From Clostridiales bacterium (GTDB taxonomy: Bacteria > Bacillota > Clostridia > Lachnospirales > Lachnospiraceae), in the NCBI GenBank assembly GCA_029012085.1, contig JAQXLK010000278.1, forward strand, positions 1-42,866: 42,866 nt of DNA, in the 5' to 3' direction. Below, one piece after another: positions 1 through 8,541 of this stretch (the stretch's first letter is position 1; the number at the start of each line of letters is the position of its first letter). The notes under the pieces were generated by a model. It worked only from the letters and a program-made list of their open reading frames with translations. It was not told the DNA's origin and searched no databases. Made by a program: the position numbers and the translations under genes.

Positions 1-282
1 ATCCACAGAAGTAACTTTATACTTCACACCGTTAAGCGTAACGGTATCCGGAATGACAACCGTAGTTGCAACAGATGATGCTGGTGCTACATACTTCACT
101 TCGCCTTCCAAATCCTTTTTACCGGCAACAGTCGGCAGAACCGTTGCACCCGATGTAGTATCTTTTATCTCTTTGCCAACTACAACTGCTGATGAACCAC
201 CGGTTGTATTACCTCCGGTCGTATTTCCTCCGGTTGTATTTCCTCCGGTTGTATTTCCTCCGGTTGTGTTTCCGCCTGCAAT
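1..282 (-). pseudogene. In-frame C-terminal continuation of the BspA-like LRR gene, beyond a TAA stop
   Basis: Reading on past the TAA at 283-285 in the same frame gives 94 codons without a stop, to the window edge. They encode a Gly/Asn/Thr linker of five NTTGG units, then a segment containing VVIPDTV, LNGVKYKVTSV. This closely resembles the start of the C-terminal LRR_5 block in the other LRR protein of this window (27811-29301), which has VVIPETVKINGVTYTVTSV. The stretch has no start codon with a ribosome binding site of its own. It is therefore best explained as the detached C-terminal part of the upstream gene. Alternatives are a sequencing error in the stop codon, translational readthrough, or a genuinely shortened protein. 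The continuation itself is directly visible; that it is a loss-of-function event is inference. Confidence 0.7.
196..276 (-). repeat. 15-nt tandem repeat encoding NTTGG linker
   Basis: Five consecutive 15-nt units encode Asn-Thr-Thr-Gly-Gly on the minus strand, preceded by Gly-Gly. Differences between units are at wobble positions (for example ACA/ACG, GGA/GGT). Because the unit is five codons, changes in copy number would keep the frame. Such Gly/Thr/Asn repeats commonly act as flexible linkers between surface-protein domains. Read on the plus strand the array gives a proline/valine-rich open frame that is only a shadow. Confidence 0.85.
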
Positions 283-3200
283 TTAAATATAAACATTAGC
301 ATTACCCATATTATATCCATTAGAAGATATACTTCTTGGATATTCTACTTTAATTGGAACACTCTTCTCTTTTGCATCAGCTTTAAGAATCTTCACATTT
401 CCTTTATTATCCACACTGACATAATCTGGTGCGGCAGATGTGTAACGAATCTCGCTGGCAAAACCACTGTATTCAGATAATTTATCTATATTTTCTTTAT
501 TCACAGTCTGGTTAAAATAATTGCTACAGGAATCAAATATATTAAATTCCGTTCCAACCGCATTGGCTTTGTTAAATTCTGTCGGTATGGACAATTTCAT
601 AGTCTGTATAAATGAATCTACCTTATATGTATATACATGTTTGTATTGAGGATATCCTTCCGGATATACTGTAATCGTTGCAGTTCCTACTGATGCTGCA
701 GTCAAAGAAAACTGCCCGCTTCCGCTGTTACACTTCGCAAGGAATTTGTTATCTTCCGGAGCTTTTCCTGAGCCTGGATACAGTACAGACGCATCACTTG
801 TTTCCACAACAACATTATTGACATCCAGTGTCTCTCCGGAACCGGTTAAATCCTCTAGCTTATAATATAGTGTTAAAGATTTGCTGCCGGAAACATTCAT
901 TGGAACCATGACACCTTCTCCGTCCGGAACCGCCGTTGTTTTTGCGCTATCCAAATATAATACCGGACAAATCGGCTTATCACTAACTGATACTTTATAT
1001 TTTACACTATAATCTGCAACATTCACTCTATACGCTTTATCAGCCGTTTCAAAAGAAAGTGAACCCTTTAAAGTCAATGAAATCGGCTCCTTTGTTGCTT
1101 TTAAGCCTTCTAATTTGATGGTTTCAATATCAGACCTGTCTGTTCCGGCACGTTTAACCTTAATCGTATATGGCTTCTGTAATGGTTCATAGAGAGCTAT
1201 GTTTTCAATCTTATTACTGATATCTATACTTGTTCTATAGCATCCATCTGAAAGACATCCACTCACCTTCAATGCATCCTGCTCCGCCTCAGAGCCTTCT
1301 AACAATACATATGCATATGAAGAAGCGGATTTTTCTTTATTTACCGTTGTGTAGAACGGAAGATCCATTGACCGCCCTAACGAAACATGAACAGCACTTG
1401 GCTCACCTATCACGATACTCAAGTTATTGCTCTTCTGCGCCGTATATTTGTTATCCTTATTGGTTCCTGCCTGTTTAAATACGCCCTGACTGACAGTGGT
1501 TGTAGGTTCCACTTCCACTCTTCTCAGATTACAACAGCCGGCAAGAGCATTATCTCCAATGTATTCAACCTCTTTACCAAAAATAACTGTATTTAAGTTC
1601 TGACAATCAAAAAAGGTATTTGAACTAATAGCGGAAACCTTTGTACCTGATATTTTAACCTCTGTTAACGGAGTCTTTTCAAAGGCATTATTCCCAATTT
1701 TTTCAAGATTAACCGCTTTACTAAAATCAACCTTTGTAACACCTTTTCCCTCTGTCCATGCTTTCATGGCAAAGCTGTTATTACCGATAGATGTCAAATT
1801 ATTACCAATGGTTATGATACCAAGAGCATCACAATCATAGAAGCTCTTATCTCCAATAACCTTCGGTTCCTCTAACAGTTTAGAATCGGTCAGAACCAGT
1901 GACTTACAACCGGAAAATGCTTCAATCCCGATTTCTTCAATATGATTCTCACCTAAAAACGTAACATCTTTAAGAATCGTTTGATTTAAAAATGCTTTTT
2001 TCCCAATCTTAGTGGCACCACCTACGCTAATATAGTTGAAATCGGTCTCCGTATCTGCTGCAAATGAAAAATCTCCAATGGTAAAAGATGCATTCTCCGG
2101 CAGCGTCACACTGGTAAGCTTCGTACAAGCACCAAATACACCACAGGCTGGACCTTCCGATCCATTGATTTTACCGGATCCAAGAACCTTCAAGGATGTA
2201 TACCCTGATAAATCCGCACTTACAACCGAGCTGCTATTGAACAAGCCTAATCCGATATTTTCTACATAGCTTCCTTGAGGAAGTACCGTTTCCGCCTGCG
2301 TAATGTTCCAGCATCCCTGATACATCTGCAGCGGAATCGTAGTCCAACGGTTGATACCGGTGGTATCTGCCTGCCATATTACCTCAGAAACTCCTGTATA
2401 TGCAAAGATACCATAGCCACTCTGTATCATATAGTCCGGAATATAGACTTGTCCATTCTGACCGGCTGATGGAGTCTTCATTGTTGTCATGTTTGCCTGA
2501 CCGGCAAACATACCAGACTGAAGGAAAAGAGAGTCACCCAGGAATGCAGCCTTATCCGGAAGAATTACAGTAGTTAAAACCGGTAAGCGAGAATCATTCA
2601 GCGTTCTAATTATCCTTTTATTATACTGACGATCATCTCTATCACTATCTGCCAGTAAATCCAAATATGCAAAAGCTGATCCGTTAATCCTCGTCAAATT
2701 CACAAGTGGTGATAAATCCAATGAAACAAATGCGTTTCCATAAAACGCCAATTCTCCAATCGTCGTAAGATTTGTCAGATTGGACGGCATTTCAGAAAGA
2801 TTACAATTTGCAAAACATCGAAGCGGAATCTCCTCTAAAGAAGATGGTAACTGAACCGATGAAAGCGAACGACATTCTTCAAATGCTTTCTTTCCCAAAG
2901 CCGGACTGGTTCCATCTGCTTTATTCTGAATCTCAATTGTATTAAGTGACTTACAGTTATAAAATGCTCCCCAGCCAATAGACTGCAGTGACTGTGGTAA
3001 TACATTCGCTCCATCTGCCGTCAGCTTTGTAAGCTTCTCATTATTGAGAAATGCATATGCCTGAATCTCCAGTGTCTGATTATCAGCCGGCAAAATCATT
3101 TCGGTCAAATTCTGATTGCCCCGGAATGCCTCCGTATAAATAATCCGACTTGCAGAAGGATTCCCATCTGTATTCCATATAATTTTCTGAATATTTGATG

Positions 3201-4848
3201 TAGAGCCTGTTACCTTGCTGCTATTACTAAAATAAAACGCACGGCTTCCAATCTCCTCTACAGAAGACGGAATAATAATCTCCTTAATATTCACACAATT
3301 GGTAAACACTTCACTACCGCATAGTTTCTTTTCATTGCTGTTGTTCTTCTTTTGTCCATCATCATCCACAACCGAATTCTGTCCACCAAGTGCCAGAGAA
3401 GTTATTTTTGATGATCCTTTATCATTCTGTTCTTTTACTGCATCCTCAGAGATATGCTGGGTACCGATTGTCTTAAGCTTTGTCATATACTGTAAAAAAG
3501 CAGCATCTGTCAAAGTATCACGGAATGCGCAATCACCGATATAGGTAACAGCAATATCATTCGAAGAAAACGTAATATCTTCTAGCTTCTTACATCCATC
3601 AAAGGTATATTCCCCAATATAAGGCACATGTGCCGGAATCTTGATTGAAGTAATGGCCGTATTACCATAAAAACAACCGGCACCAATTTCTGTTACATAT
3701 TCCGGAATAATAATCTTACCTTCTTCTAAACTATCGCCTGCGCCCATTGCACTCAAATATGTACTATAATCTTTTGTCGGATATGCGAAAGCCTCATTAC
3801 CAATCTTCATGCTTTCTGTGTTAGCCGGCAGCTTTACTTTCGCCAGATTATCTACTCCCATAAATGCTTTTTCCTGAATATCATTCAGTTTGGTACATTT
3901 TGATAAGTCAATAACACCTGTCTGCTTTGTTCCAATGAATGCTTTTTGCATAATCGTTATCAGACCGGTACCAAACTGAATCTTCATGCCTTCACATCCT
4001 TCAGCTGTTCCACAGCTTTCAAATGCATCCGAAGGAATAATCTCTATATTATCTCCAAAAGTAACGTTACAAAGACTAGTACAACCGTAAAACATTGCTA
4101 CGGCATGCTCTAATGCTCTGCCATTTTTCAGATTCGGAATCGCAATTGCTGTAAGCTTGGTACATTGCTGGAATGCACGCTGCTCCACAGCTTCAAGATT
4201 GGATGGTAAAGTATCCTCTACCACCATATTGTTCTGAAAGCTGTTCACATGCTCTAACTGCTGGCAAGCATCAAACGCATTCTCACCAATACTGGTGATA
4301 GTATCCGGCAAAGTAATGGAAGTAAAATTACACTTTGCGAATGCATCCTTTGGAATAGAAGAAAAATTCACCTGCCCTAAATCCAATTCACCTGTATATT
4401 GTCTTAAAACATCATATGTAAATTTATCCGGCTCCATACCAGGAGCAACTTTTTCAATTAATGCCTGCAATAGAACCCCATTATCAATAACCTTCGATAC
4501 CGGGTCTGTATCTTCTGCTATCAGATAAGATGTAATCTCCTCTTCCGTACCAGTCACTTCCATACTATCATCCGCATCTGACTGTTCCACAGATTCAATC
4601 TCATCCTTCTTTAAACTGCTGGCTTGTTTCAGTTCTGCATCCGTAATAATCCCAACAGCTTCTTCCCCTGCTGTATTCTCTGTAGCTGACTGATTAACAT
4701 CTTCTTCCGGTAATGAATCCACTACCGTCTGTTGGACAACATCATCATTCTTTTCTGCTGCAGATACATCTACACCCATAAATGCAGTCGATGCAACAAT
4801 TGAAGCTGTCAGTGCTAAACTTAGCGCACGTCTTCCATGTTTTCTCAT
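283..4848 (-). CDS. Large BspA-like leucine-rich-repeat (LRR_5) secreted protein, probably C-terminally truncated
   Basis: A 1521-residue exported protein. Residues 1-31 form a signal peptide (RKHGRR, a hydrophobic core, cleavage near DVSA). An acidic low-complexity segment follows to about residue 110. From about 160 to 1090 there are many degenerate LRR_5 (BspA/Treponema-type) repeats of the form IG..AF..C..L..(I/V).(I/L)P. The last third is Ig-like, ending in a BIG2-type module (YTSAAPDYVSVDNKGNVKIL). BspA-like proteins in other bacteria bind host matrix or other bacteria; the ligand here is unknown. No LPXTG motif or C-terminal membrane helix is present, which fits loss of the real C terminus: the frame continues past the TAA for at least 94 codons. 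The start has AGGAGG seven bases upstream and a good sigma-A promoter before it. Confidence 0.88.
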   Translation of the reverse strand: MRKHGRRALSLALTASIVASTAFMGVDVSAAEKNDDVVQQTVVDSLPEEDVNQSATENTAGEEAVGIITDAELKQASSLKKDEIESVEQSDADDSMEVTGTEEEITSYLIAEDTDPVSKVIDNGVLLQALIEKVAPGMEPDKFTYDVLRQYTGELDLGQVNFSSIPKDAFAKCNFTSITLPDTITSIGENAFDACQQLEHVNSFQNNMVVEDTLPSNLEAVEQRAFQQCTKLTAIAIPNLKNGRALEHAVAMFYGCTSLCNVTFGDNIEIIPSDAFESCGTAEGCEGMKIQFGTGLITIMQKAFIGTKQTGVIDLSKCTKLNDIQEKAFMGVDNLAKVKLPANTESMKIGNEAFAYPTKDYSTYLSAMGAGDSLEEGKIIIPEYVTEIGAGCFYGNTAITSIKIPAHVPYIGEYTFDGCKKLEDITFSSNDIAVTYIGDCAFRDTLTDAAFLQYMTKLKTIGTQHISEDAVKEQNDKGSSKITSLALGGQNSVVDDDGQKKNNSNEKKLCGSEVFTNCVNIKEIIIPSSVEEIGSRAFYFSNSSKVTGSTSNIQKIIWNTDGNPSASRIIYTEAFRGNQNLTEMILPADNQTLEIQAYAFLNNEKLTKLTADGANVLPQSLQSIGWGAFYNCKSLNTIEIQNKADGTSPALGKKAFEECRSLSSVQLPSSLEEIPLRCFANCNLSEMPSNLTNLTTIGELAFYGNAFVSLDLSPLVNLTRINGSAFAYLDLLADSDRDDRQYNKRIIRTLNDSRLPVLTTVILPDKAAFLGDSLFLQSGMFAGQANMTTMKTPSAGQNGQVYIPDYMIQSGYGIFAYTGVSEVIWQADTTGINRWTTIPLQMYQGCWNITQAETVLPQGSYVENIGLGLFNSSSVVSADLSGYTSLKVLGSGKINGSEGPACGVFGACTKLTSVTLPENASFTIGDFSFAADTETDFNYISVGGATKIGKKAFLNQTILKDVTFLGENHIEEIGIEAFSGCKSLVLTDSKLLEEPKVIGDKSFYDCDALGIITIGNNLTSIGNNSFAMKAWTEGKGVTKVDFSKAVNLEKIGNNAFEKTPLTEVKISGTKVSAISSNTFFDCQNLNTVIFGKEVEYIGDNALAGCCNLRRVEVEPTTTVSQGVFKQAGTNKDNKYTAQKSNNLSIVIGEPSAVHVSLGRSMDLPFYTTVNKEKSASSYAYVLLEGSEAEQDALKVSGCLSDGCYRTSIDISNKIENIALYEPLQKPYTIKVKRAGTDRSDIETIKLEGLKATKEPISLTLKGSLSFETADKAYRVNVADYSVKYKVSVSDKPICPVLYLDSAKTTAVPDGEGVMVPMNVSGSKSLTLYYKLEDLTGSGETLDVNNVVVETSDASVLYPGSGKAPEDNKFLAKCNSGSGQFSLTAASVGTATITVYPEGYPQYKHVYTYKVDSFIQTMKLSIPTEFNKANAVGTEFNIFDSCSNYFNQTVNKENIDKLSEYSGFASEIRYTSAAPDYVSVDNKGNVKILKADAKEKSVPIKVEYPRSISSNGYNMGNANVYI

Positions 4849-4899
4849 CTCTTATCCTCCTCTTAAATTATTAAATATTTTTTATGCATATTTACTTAA

Positions 4900-4928
4900 A
4901 TTATACCTTTCCATTGTGAAAAATACAA
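4900..4928 (-). promoter_or_regulatory. Sigma-A-type promoter for the BspA-like gene
   Basis: On the minus strand TTGTAT (4923-4928) is followed after exactly 17 bases by a consensus TATAAT (4900-4905). The BspA-like ATG lies about 50 bases downstream, after an AGGAGG ribosome binding site. The -35 box is just upstream of the DUF5688 stop region, so this large gene has its own promoter. Confidence 0.75.
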
Positions 4929-4935
4929 GTAAATT

Positions 4936-5910
4936 TTAATTCTGTCCGTAAATATACATCTGTTCCCGCTCTCTATCGTAATAATAGATATGGTCGGATA
5001 ATAAATCAATCAGCCCCACTGCACTCTGGTTTGCTTCCATCACCAGTTCTTCTAAAAATTCCGGTTCCGTTTCCGTATTCTCCGGTACAAGCATTACTTC
5101 ATGAATGCTGGATGGCAGTACAAAGATATTACAGTCCTGCACCTTAGCGAAGTTACGCAGTACATTATCATATAACATACAGGTTGCTCCATTCACGCAA
5201 TGATCATTGGTCAGCACATACATGCTTACCCCATTTTCCATTTCCTCAAGCTCCTGCAATAAACTTTCCGGCAGAGCATTCCCCTCCTGCTTTCGGATAC
5301 TTTCCGTAATCACCTTTACAAGAGAATCCATTTTCCAAGGAAATTCCCGCATTGTATTAAATAATGCCAAATGATACAGTTCCTCCAGCTCCACCTGCCA
5401 CAATTCAAACTCAGTATTCGATACAATGGAGCTTGCAATTCCAATTACATCCTTGCTCACTACATACCGAAAGGTAATGGCCAAATCCAGATATCGCTTA
5501 TGAGGGCAGGTCTTGAGAAGCTCACGGTTTTTATCATAGTTCACAAGCCTAATGACAATCTTATCCTTTACTGCATTAAAATCCGTAATATCCGATACTT
5601 CCAACCTTGTTTCTTCCGTCAGCTTCTGATAACGGAAAGCAATCTCTTCCATAATGACTGAAATCGGTTTTCCCATCTGATAGCTTTCAAAATATGTATT
5701 AAGGTAAATATTGGGACTGACCTGCTCCCCCTCTTTTCGAATCGTTAGTCCATCTAACACGATTCCATTATTCTTTACAACTTTATGAAGGGAAATATCA
5801 TATTTTTTTACATCCTGTTCCTTATCCTTTTCTTCTCCAGCATGTTCTGTACCTAACAGAACTTCCTCCATGTTCTCTTCAATGTATCTTAAAAATTCCT
5901 CGTAATTCAT
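4936..5910 (-). CDS. DUF5688 family protein
   Basis: Encodes 324 residues starting MNYEEFLRYIEENMEEVL. This start is preferred over an ATG eight codons upstream because AAGGAG sits six bases before it. The sequence is soluble, acidic and has no signal peptide or membrane segment. Its layout (N-terminal helical part, then a central segment with SPNIYLNTYFESYQMGKPI) matches the DUF5688 proteins that are abundant, often in many copies, in Lachnospiraceae. No catalytic motif is apparent to me and the function is unknown. The gene stands alone with its own promoter between hisC and the BspA-like gene. Confidence 0.75.
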   Translation of the reverse strand: MNYEEFLRYIEENMEEVLLGTEHAGEEKDKEQDVKKYDISLHKVVKNNGIVLDGLTIRKEGEQVSPNIYLNTYFESYQMGKPISVIMEEIAFRYQKLTEETRLEVSDITDFNAVKDKIVIRLVNYDKNRELLKTCPHKRYLDLAITFRYVVSKDVIGIASSIVSNTEFELWQVELEELYHLALFNTMREFPWKMDSLVKVITESIRKQEGNALPESLLQELEEMENGVSMYVLTNDHCVNGATCMLYDNVLRNFAKVQDCNIFVLPSSIHEVMLVPENTETEPEFLEELVMEANQSAVGLIDLLSDHIYYYDREREQMYIYGQN

Positions 5911-5932
5911 ATTCTTCTCCTTATTCAATGTC

Positions 5933-5962
5933 ATTATATTGTTCAGTCATAGCTTATGGCAG
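5933..5962 (-). promoter_or_regulatory. Probable promoter for the DUF5688 gene
   Basis: The minus strand has TATAAT (5933-5938) with CTGCCA (5957-5962; four of six -35 consensus bases) 18 bases upstream. The -10 box lies about 22 bases before the preferred ATG, giving a very short leader. Confidence 0.55.
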
Positions 5963-6140
5963 GATATTCCTTTTGAATAATCCCCACAACAAAAAAAGCC
6001 CTGACATACTGTGATTCTAACCATGCTGATATACATTCATTATGGGATTGCAATGCATATCCTGGTCTTTCATCTAATTCAGAGAATAAATATATATGAA
6101 ATAAAAAAATGTGAAAATGATACGATCTGTATCTCAGATA

Positions 6141-6191
6141 AAAGGCTTTATCTGATAGCCGTGTACAGGTATCATATCTGATAAAGCCTTT
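6141..6191 (-). terminator. Long stem-loop, probable hisC terminator (possibly bidirectional)
   Basis: The arms 6141-6157 and 6175-6191 are complementary over 17 bases with a single mismatch, separated by a 17-base loop. On the minus strand the stem ends in GCCTTTT, suiting termination of the hisC transcript. An alternative 8-bp stem with a 4-base loop (6135-6142 with 6147-6154) uses part of the same arm and would exclude the longer one. Confidence 0.55.
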
Positions 6192-6210
6192 GCTGTCAAC
6201 TCCTCCATCT

Positions 6211-6225
6211 CGAGGCTCCGCCTCG
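6211..6225. repeat. GC-rich 6-bp hairpin with 3-base loop
   Basis: CGAGGC-TCC-GCCTCG forms a perfect, very stable small hairpin 28 bases after the hisC stop, in an otherwise AT-rich sequence. It may be part of an intergenic repeat element or stabilise the hisC 3' end. Its function is not established from one copy. Confidence 0.55.
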
Positions 6226-6252
6226 CAGTAGGGCACTTTGTTAGTTGTCACT

Positions 6253-7305
6253 TTACTTATTCAGAAGCTGCTCTAAAAAGCAGACAAACTGCTTCATCTC
6301 TTCGTCTGTTCCAATAGAAATCCGAAGGAAATTATTAATTCTTGGCTTGTCAAAATATCTCACGAAGATACCTGCCTCCTTCGCCTGTTCAAAAATAACC
6401 TTCGCAGGAACACTTCCATGAGAAGCAAACACAAAATTAGAAGCGGATGGCAGACAGGTAAATCCCAATCTTGTAAGTTCTTTTTCAAACCATTCTCTGG
6501 TTGCCACAACCTTTGCAACTGTTTCCTTGAAATATATATCATCTTTTATACTTTCCACACCAAGCACAATAGATGGATAATTCATGGTATAGGAATTATA
6601 GCTGTATTTTACATCATTTAATGCTTTGATTAGAGCCGGATTTCCCATTGCATAGCCAATTCGAATACCTGCCATGGAACGGGATTTTGAAAATGTACGA
6701 ACCACTAATAAATTCTCATACCGGTCAATCAGGGAAAGTGCAGACTGCCCACCAAAATCAATGTAAGCTTCATCCACGATTACCACAACATCCTGATTAT
6801 GCTCCAAAATATCACAGATAAAATCAATATCTACCACTAGTCCTGTTGGTGCATTCGGATTTGGAAAAATAACGCCGCCATTTTCCTCATAGTAATCCTC
6901 TGCCACCAGCTTAAAATCATCATCTAAAGCCTTCGTCTCATATGGAATTTTGAATAAATCAGCCCATACATCATAAAAACTATACGTAATATCCGGAAAA
7001 TAAATCGGCTTTTCACTATTAAAAAAGGTCAAAAACGACATAGCAAGCACATCATCCGAACCAACTCCTACAAATACCTGATTATCATTCAAATTGTGAT
7101 ATCCGGCAATCTCCTTTACCAAATCACTGGCTGCCGGATCCGGATAGAGTCTTAACTGTTCAAGCTCTGTCTTTGCAGCAAGCACTTTCGGTGACGGCGG
7201 ATAAGGATTCTCATTGGTATTTAGCTTAATGATATTCTTTTCCTTTGGCTGTTCACCCGGTGTATAGGGAACGACTCTCCTAATATTCTTCTCCCATGCT
7301 TTCAT
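6253..7305 (-). CDS. hisC: Histidinol-phosphate aminotransferase
   Basis: A 350-residue fold-type I PLP aminotransferase of the HisC family. It converts imidazole-acetol phosphate plus glutamate to L-histidinol phosphate in histidine synthesis; related enzymes can act on aromatic amino acids. Visible family features are LNTNENPYPPSP near residue 27 and the PLP-lysine region TFSKSRSMAGIRIGYAMG near 205. The length is normal. The ATG at 7305 (MKAWEKNIRR) is chosen because GGAGG lies eight bases upstream; a start five codons earlier has no ribosome binding site. It follows the aminopeptidase and the shikimate genes, with no other his gene in view, so an additional role in aromatic amino acid transamination is possible. 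Confidence 0.92.
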   Translation of the reverse strand: MKAWEKNIRRVVPYTPGEQPKEKNIIKLNTNENPYPPSPKVLAAKTELEQLRLYPDPAASDLVKEIAGYHNLNDNQVFVGVGSDDVLAMSFLTFFNSEKPIYFPDITYSFYDVWADLFKIPYETKALDDDFKLVAEDYYEENGGVIFPNPNAPTGLVVDIDFICDILEHNQDVVVIVDEAYIDFGGQSALSLIDRYENLLVVRTFSKSRSMAGIRIGYAMGNPALIKALNDVKYSYNSYTMNYPSIVLGVESIKDDIYFKETVAKVVATREWFEKELTRLGFTCLPSASNFVFASHGSVPAKVIFEQAKEAGIFVRYFDKPRINNFLRISIGTDEEMKQFVCFLEQLLNK

Positions 7306-7346
7306 CACTATGTCCTCCATTTCTTATTCTGCATTTTATGTATTGT

Positions 7347-7373
7347 CATATAGAGTATACATCCTGCATACTC
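7347..7373 (-). promoter_or_regulatory. Possible hisC promoter with interrupted palindrome
   Basis: The 89-base gap before hisC contains GAGTATaCA-TCC-TGcATACTC (7353-7373), arms of nine bases with one mismatch. On the minus strand a weak TTGAGT ... TATATG pair brackets it with 17-base spacing. The arrangement could be a repressed promoter, but both hexamers are far from consensus. Confidence 0.3.
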
Positions 7374-7394
7374 AAACGTAAATATCTTATCACA

Positions 7395-8477
7395 TTATAA
7401 TATAATCAGACTTTTATCAGAATGAGACAGCTTTTCATAACCTGTCTTCTTCACGACAACCAAATCTTCAATCCGAACACCGAATTTTCCCGGCAGATAA
7501 ATACCGGGTTCCACTGTAATAACCATATTCTCCCTTGCTGTTACATCACATTTTGGAGAAAACCTTGGCTCTTCATGAATATCTAAACCAACACCATGTC
7601 CCAGTCCGTGTCCAAAATATTCCCCATAGCCCTTTTCTTTAATATAATCTCTTGCCACAGAATCAATCTCATTGCATTTTTTTCCTTCTGCAATCTGTTC
7701 CATCGCCCGTACATTTGCATCCAATACAATCTGATAAACCTGTTTCATTTCCTCCGTCGGGGTACCTACTGAAACCGTTCTTGTCATGTCGGAACAATAT
7801 CCCTGATAAATACAGCCAAAATCCATAGTAACAAAGTCACCATATTCTATTTTTTTGTCTGTAACCTGTGCATGTGGCATAGAAGAATTCGCACCACTTG
7901 CTACAATCGTATCAAAGCTAAGCCCTGATGCCCCCTTCTTCTTCATAAAATACTCCAATTCTAAAGCAATTTCAGCCTCTGTTACACCAGGCTTTATCAA
8001 GTCTAATATATGTGAAAATGCGGCATCTCCGATTTCCTCTGCCTTTTTTATGCTTGAAATCTCTTCCTCCTCTTTCACCATACGGCTCATATTCATCTTG
8101 TCACTGCACTCTTTAAACTCTACCCCAGCACATGTTTTACATAACTGTAAATACCGGTTAAGCTGCATACTCCCTTCAATTGCAATACAAGCCTTTTTCT
8201 CCAACACTCCCTTATCTGCAAATAATTCCCGAATGGTATCACTGTATCCTTTGTCTGTCAGCCGAATCAAAGGAATATCCGGACACTCCTTTTCCACCTG
8301 TTCATAATAGCGTGAATCCGTAATCAGATAACTATCAGGAAACAGCATAACGAACATTGCCTCACCGCCTGTAAACCCGGTATAATAATAAAGATTCGAC
8401 GGATTGTCAATAATGACTCCGCAAACATCTGTACCTTCTAATTCTTTTTTTAGTCTATTTCTTCTATTCACAAACAT
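7395..8477 (-). CDS. Xaa-Pro aminopeptidase / M24B family metallopeptidase
   Basis: Encodes 360 residues: an N-terminal creatinase-like domain (about 1-120) and a C-terminal M24 'pita-bread' catalytic domain. The metal ligands are visible: two Asp in MDFGCIYQGYCSDMTRT (near 221 and 232), His in HGLGHGVGLDIHEE (near 290), Glu in VEPGIY (near 320) and Glu in VRIEDLVVV (near 335). Such cytosolic enzymes remove an N-terminal residue preceding proline and recycle peptides. The start MFVNRRNRLKKEL has AGAGGA nine bases upstream, better than an upstream ATG. The gene lies 64 bases after aroE-aroK in the same direction and is probably cotranscribed. Confidence 0.88.
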   Translation of the reverse strand: MFVNRRNRLKKELEGTDVCGVIIDNPSNLYYYTGFTGGEAMFVMLFPDSYLITDSRYYEQVEKECPDIPLIRLTDKGYSDTIRELFADKGVLEKKACIAIEGSMQLNRYLQLCKTCAGVEFKECSDKMNMSRMVKEEEEISSIKKAEEIGDAAFSHILDLIKPGVTEAEIALELEYFMKKKGASGLSFDTIVASGANSSMPHAQVTDKKIEYGDFVTMDFGCIYQGYCSDMTRTVSVGTPTEEMKQVYQIVLDANVRAMEQIAEGKKCNEIDSVARDYIKEKGYGEYFGHGLGHGVGLDIHEEPRFSPKCDVTARENMVITVEPGIYLPGKFGVRIEDLVVVKKTGYEKLSHSDKSLIIL

Positions 8478-8541
8478 GATTCCCAATCCTCTCTGCACCA
8501 GCTTATTTTTATAATTTATTGTACGCTTTAGATCCTCATCT

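Larger units (their letters stand above)
5963..6252. other. Intergenic region downstream of hisC with hairpins, no convincing gene
   Basis: About 340 bases separate hisC from the DUF5688 start. The stretch holds two compact inverted repeats (6141-6191 and 6211-6225, listed separately), an AT-rich tract around 6080-6120, and the DUF5688 promoter at its low-coordinate end. A 102-codon minus-strand frame covers it, but it runs straight through both hairpins, has no good ribosome binding site and no recognisable domain, so I do not call it a gene. Confidence 0.6.

Noticed and set aside
196-276. CRISPR-like short regular repeats
   Set aside because: The 15-nt units are contiguous with no spacers and encode an in-frame protein linker.
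53-286. Plus-strand open frame rich in PPVVF repeats
   Set aside because: It is the complement of the NTTGG repeat array and the LRR gene continuation on the minus strand; it has no ribosome binding site.
5943-6251. 102-codon minus-strand frame after hisC
   Set aside because: It runs through two strong hairpins and an AT-rich tract, has no good ribosome binding site and no recognisable domain; probably not coding.
7855-8307. 150-codon plus-strand frame inside the M24 aminopeptidase gene
   Set aside because: It lies wholly opposite a gene with complete catalytic motifs and lacks a ribosome binding site; a shadow frame.
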